Assembly: GCA_023420435.1 (NCBI GenBank)
Contig: JAEZWE010000201.1
Location: 1-22,261, forward strand
DNA: 22,261 bases
From: Bacteroidota bacterium
Lineage (GTDB): Bacteria > Bacteroidota > Bacteroidia > Flavobacteriales > Weeksellaceae
Direction: 5' to 3'
Shown piece after piece: positions 20,334-22,261 of the stretch (its first letter is position 1; every line of letters begins with the position of its first letter). Position numbers and translations under genes: made by a program. Below the pieces are notes generated by a model. That model was not told the origin of the DNA, did no database searches, and was given only the letters and a program-made list of their open reading frames with translations.

Positions 20334-22091
20334 TTAAATTTCGTGAATTCCGTCACCCGCAACTTCATGTTTTAATTGTGCTTTGTACAAAGTAGCATAA
20401 TATCCATTTTTGTCCAAAAGTTCCAGATGTTTCCCGATTTCTACAATTTTACCTTTATCCATCACAATAATTTTGTCGGCTTTCTCAATCGTTGAAAGAC
20501 GGTGCGCAATAATGATTGAAGTTCTGTTTTTGGTGATTTTTTCGGTAGCTCTTTGAATCAGTTTTTCACTTTCATGATCAATAGAAGAAGTGGCTTCATC
20601 CAAAATTAAAATTTTAGGATCTGAAAGATAGGCTCTCAAAAAGGATAAAAGTTGTCTTTGACCAAGAGAAATGGAGGAACCTCTTTCGCTGACAACATAA
20701 TCATATTCACCGGGAAGTTGTTGGATGAATTCGTCTACTTCAATTTCGGAAGCTGCTTTTTGAATTTTTTCCAAAGTGATTGTATCGTCACCAAAAGCCA
20801 AATTTTCAAAAATACTTCCATGAAACAAAAAAACATCCTGCAAAACCACCCCAATATGACTTCTTAAATTGTACAATTCATAATCTTTCAGATCAATATT
20901 ATCAATTAATATTTTTCCGGAATTTATATCGTACAATCTGGTAATCAAGCTAATAATGGTCGATTTTCCGGCTCCAGTGGCGCCAACAATAGCTACCGTT
21001 TCTCCCGGATTTGCCACAAAATTAATTCCTTTTAAAACCTCCTGTTTTTCATCATAAGAAAAGCGGACATTTTGAAATTCAATTTTTCCCTCAAATTCAT
21101 TTTTCTGAATTTTTCCCAAATTCGGCATCGCAAAATTTTCATCCATCACACCTAAAACTCTTTCTGCCCCAACAATTCCACGCTGAATATTGTTAAAACG
21201 ATCCGCAATTTGCCTTAAAGGCCGTATTAACATCGAAATATACTGTATAAAAGCAATAACTTCTCCTGCGGTAATTTTCACATAACCTCCATAAAAAAGG
21301 ATAAAACCGATAAAAAGAGAAGATATTAATTCCACCACAGGAAAAAACAGAGAAAATATAAAAACCGTTCTTAATAAAGCTTTCTTTAAAGTGATATTAA
21401 TGGAATCAAATTTTCTAAATTCTGATTCTTCTCTTCCAAAAACTTGAATTATAGGCATTCCGGATAATCTTTCCTGAACAAATGAATTTTGGTTGGCAGT
21501 CCAGGTTCTTTCCTCACCAAATGCTTTTTTCAAACGTTTTTGGAAAAATCTCGTAATCATGACCATTAAAGGTAATATCGCCAAAGAAATATAGCTTAAA
21601 TCCACATTGGTTTGGAACATCATCACCAAAACAAAAATGATTCGTAAAACATCTCCAAAAACCATTAAAAAACCGTCTGTATAAACTGTTGCAATCGTTT
21701 CTACATCACCAACAGCTCTGGTAACTAATTGTCCAATAGGGGTTTTATCAAAAAAAGCAGTTCGAAAATAGATGAGTTTATTATATAATTTTTCACGAAT
21801 ATCACGGATGACATTTTGTGAAATAAAATTTGAAAAATAAACCAAGAAAAAATTTAAAATCGTTTCAAAAAAAACCAAGGCAACAAAAATGTAAATGTGT
21901 TTCATCATAGCTGATTTGTCTTTCAGCTGAATGATGTCTTCATCCACAATAATCATCGACAAATACGGTCGATAAGTAGAAACAACTGATAAAACAACAG
22001 AAATGATTAATGCACCTATAAACCAACTTCGGAACTTCATTCCGATGGTAAAAAGTCTTTTAATAATTTTCCAAGTCGTTTGGTTTTTCAT
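20334..22091 (-). CDS. ABC exporter, fused permease/ATPase half-transporter
   Basis: A 585-residue MsbA/MdlB-like exporter subunit in the inner membrane; as a half-transporter it must work as a dimer. Residues 1-310 form the six-helix membrane domain (helices near 22-42, 65-88, 140-160, 165-182, 245-268, 275-290). The C-terminal ATPase has Walker A GATGAGKST (370-378), Q-loop Gln418, signature SLGQRQ (475-480; the usual LSGGQ is SLGQR here), Walker B ILILDE (494-499) with catalytic Glu499, and switch His530. Both catalytic Glu and His are present, so the site looks active. The SLGQRQ variant is common in lipid and multidrug exporters of the MdlB/YheH type. The substrate is not evident. It starts 8 bases after truA and is followed 5 bases later by the 71-residue gene. 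Confidence 0.93.
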   Translation of the reverse strand: MKNQTTWKIIKRLFTIGMKFRSWFIGALIISVVLSVVSTYRPYLSMIIVDEDIIQLKDKSAMMKHIYIFVALVFFETILNFFLVYFSNFISQNVIRDIREKLYNKLIYFRTAFFDKTPIGQLVTRAVGDVETIATVYTDGFLMVFGDVLRIIFVLVMMFQTNVDLSYISLAILPLMVMITRFFQKRLKKAFGEERTWTANQNSFVQERLSGMPIIQVFGREESEFRKFDSINITLKKALLRTVFIFSLFFPVVELISSLFIGFILFYGGYVKITAGEVIAFIQYISMLIRPLRQIADRFNNIQRGIVGAERVLGVMDENFAMPNLGKIQKNEFEGKIEFQNVRFSYDEKQEVLKGINFVANPGETVAIVGATGAGKSTIISLITRLYDINSGKILIDNIDLKDYELYNLRSHIGVVLQDVFLFHGSIFENLAFGDDTITLEKIQKAASEIEVDEFIQQLPGEYDYVVSERGSSISLGQRQLLSFLRAYLSDPKILILDEATSSIDHESEKLIQRATEKITKNRTSIIIAHRLSTIEKADKIIVMDKGKIVEIGKHLELLDKNGYYATLYKAQLKHEVAGDGIHEI

Positions 22092-22099
22092 TTTTTTTT

Positions 22100-22261
22100 T
22101 TAAAAATTATACCCTACATCCACCAAAAAAAGTCCTTGTGCAGGAGCTGAAGTTCCGGCAGAATTTCGGTTTTTATCTTCAATAATTTTCCTTAAATCTT
22201 GGGGTTGTATTTTCCCGGAACCAATTTCTACCATGGTTCCAACAATTGCACGAACCATATT
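22100..22261 (-). CDS. truA: tRNA pseudouridine synthase A, C-terminal end (5' part outside window)
   Basis: The last 53 codons and stop of a minus-strand frame that continues beyond the window. The translation starts NMVRAIVGTMVEIGSGK and ends APAQGLFLVDVGYNF. The MVRxxVGTLxxVGxGK block and the AGTSAPAQGLFLVxVxY block are the conserved C-terminal motifs of TruA, which makes pseudouridine at positions 38-40 of tRNA anticodon arms. The catalytic Asp is in the missing part. The ABC exporter gene begins 8 bases downstream, in an A-run, suggesting a truA-exporter-small protein operon. Confidence 0.92.
   Translation of the reverse strand, partial: NMVRAIVGTMVEIGSGKIQPQDLRKIIEDKNRNSAGTSAPAQGLFLVDVGYNF

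Overview
The window is AT-rich DNA that reads as a chromosome segment of a flavobacterium, most likely from the Chryseobacterium group (Weeksellaceae). The signs are a SusC/SusD outer-membrane pair, Bacteroidetes-type promoters (TTTG or TTG, a 19-22 base spacer, then TANNTTTG), A-rich start regions in place of Shine-Dalgarno sites, and flavobacterial family variants such as a 605-residue YidC, DUF6702 and HupE/UreJ. The genus is inferred from protein style and was not tested by a search. No mobile element, CRISPR array, tRNA or rRNA was seen, and no gene-free stretch exceeds 300 bases.

Layout. At 1-965 (minus) is the 5' half of argS. At 1052-6587 (minus) is a three-gene outer-membrane uptake operon: SusC-like receptor, SusD-like lipoprotein, third lipoprotein. 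At 6690-7280 (plus) is rnhB, which meets yidC (7312-9129, minus) tail to tail across a shared bidirectional terminator. Upstream of yidC lies pyrG (9264-10871, minus) with its own promoter and terminator. Next come radA (11074-12420, plus) and an ACP phosphodiesterase-like gene starting at TTG (12545-13129, plus). A DUF6702 lipoprotein-like or secreted protein (13126-13629, minus) sits divergent to a HupE/UreJ membrane protein (13693-14268, plus), followed by an M1-type metallopeptidase (14361-16736, plus). The groES-groEL operon (16927-18917, plus) ends in a double hairpin. The last third holds a DoxX-like membrane protein, an unrecognised secreted protein, and a minus-strand run of truA (partial), an ABC exporter half-transporter and a 71-residue protein.

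Most genes are housekeeping: translation (argS, truA), DNA/RNA maintenance (rnhB, radA), nucleotide synthesis (pyrG), membrane insertion (yidC) and folding (groESL). The accessory part is envelope-related: the SusCD-like operon, the HupE/DUF6702/M1 peptidase group, the exporter, and two small envelope proteins.

I found no clear new defence or biosynthetic system. The most unusual signal is non-coding. Three intergenic regions (radA to acpH, upstream of groES, and between groES and groEL) are built of tandem 7-base units kept in register, with different unit sequences per site but one unit (TAAAATC) shared between two sites in opposite orientation. The next most interesting points are the uncharacterised HupE/DUF6702/M1 cluster and the SusCD-like operon with no enzyme or regulator beside it.
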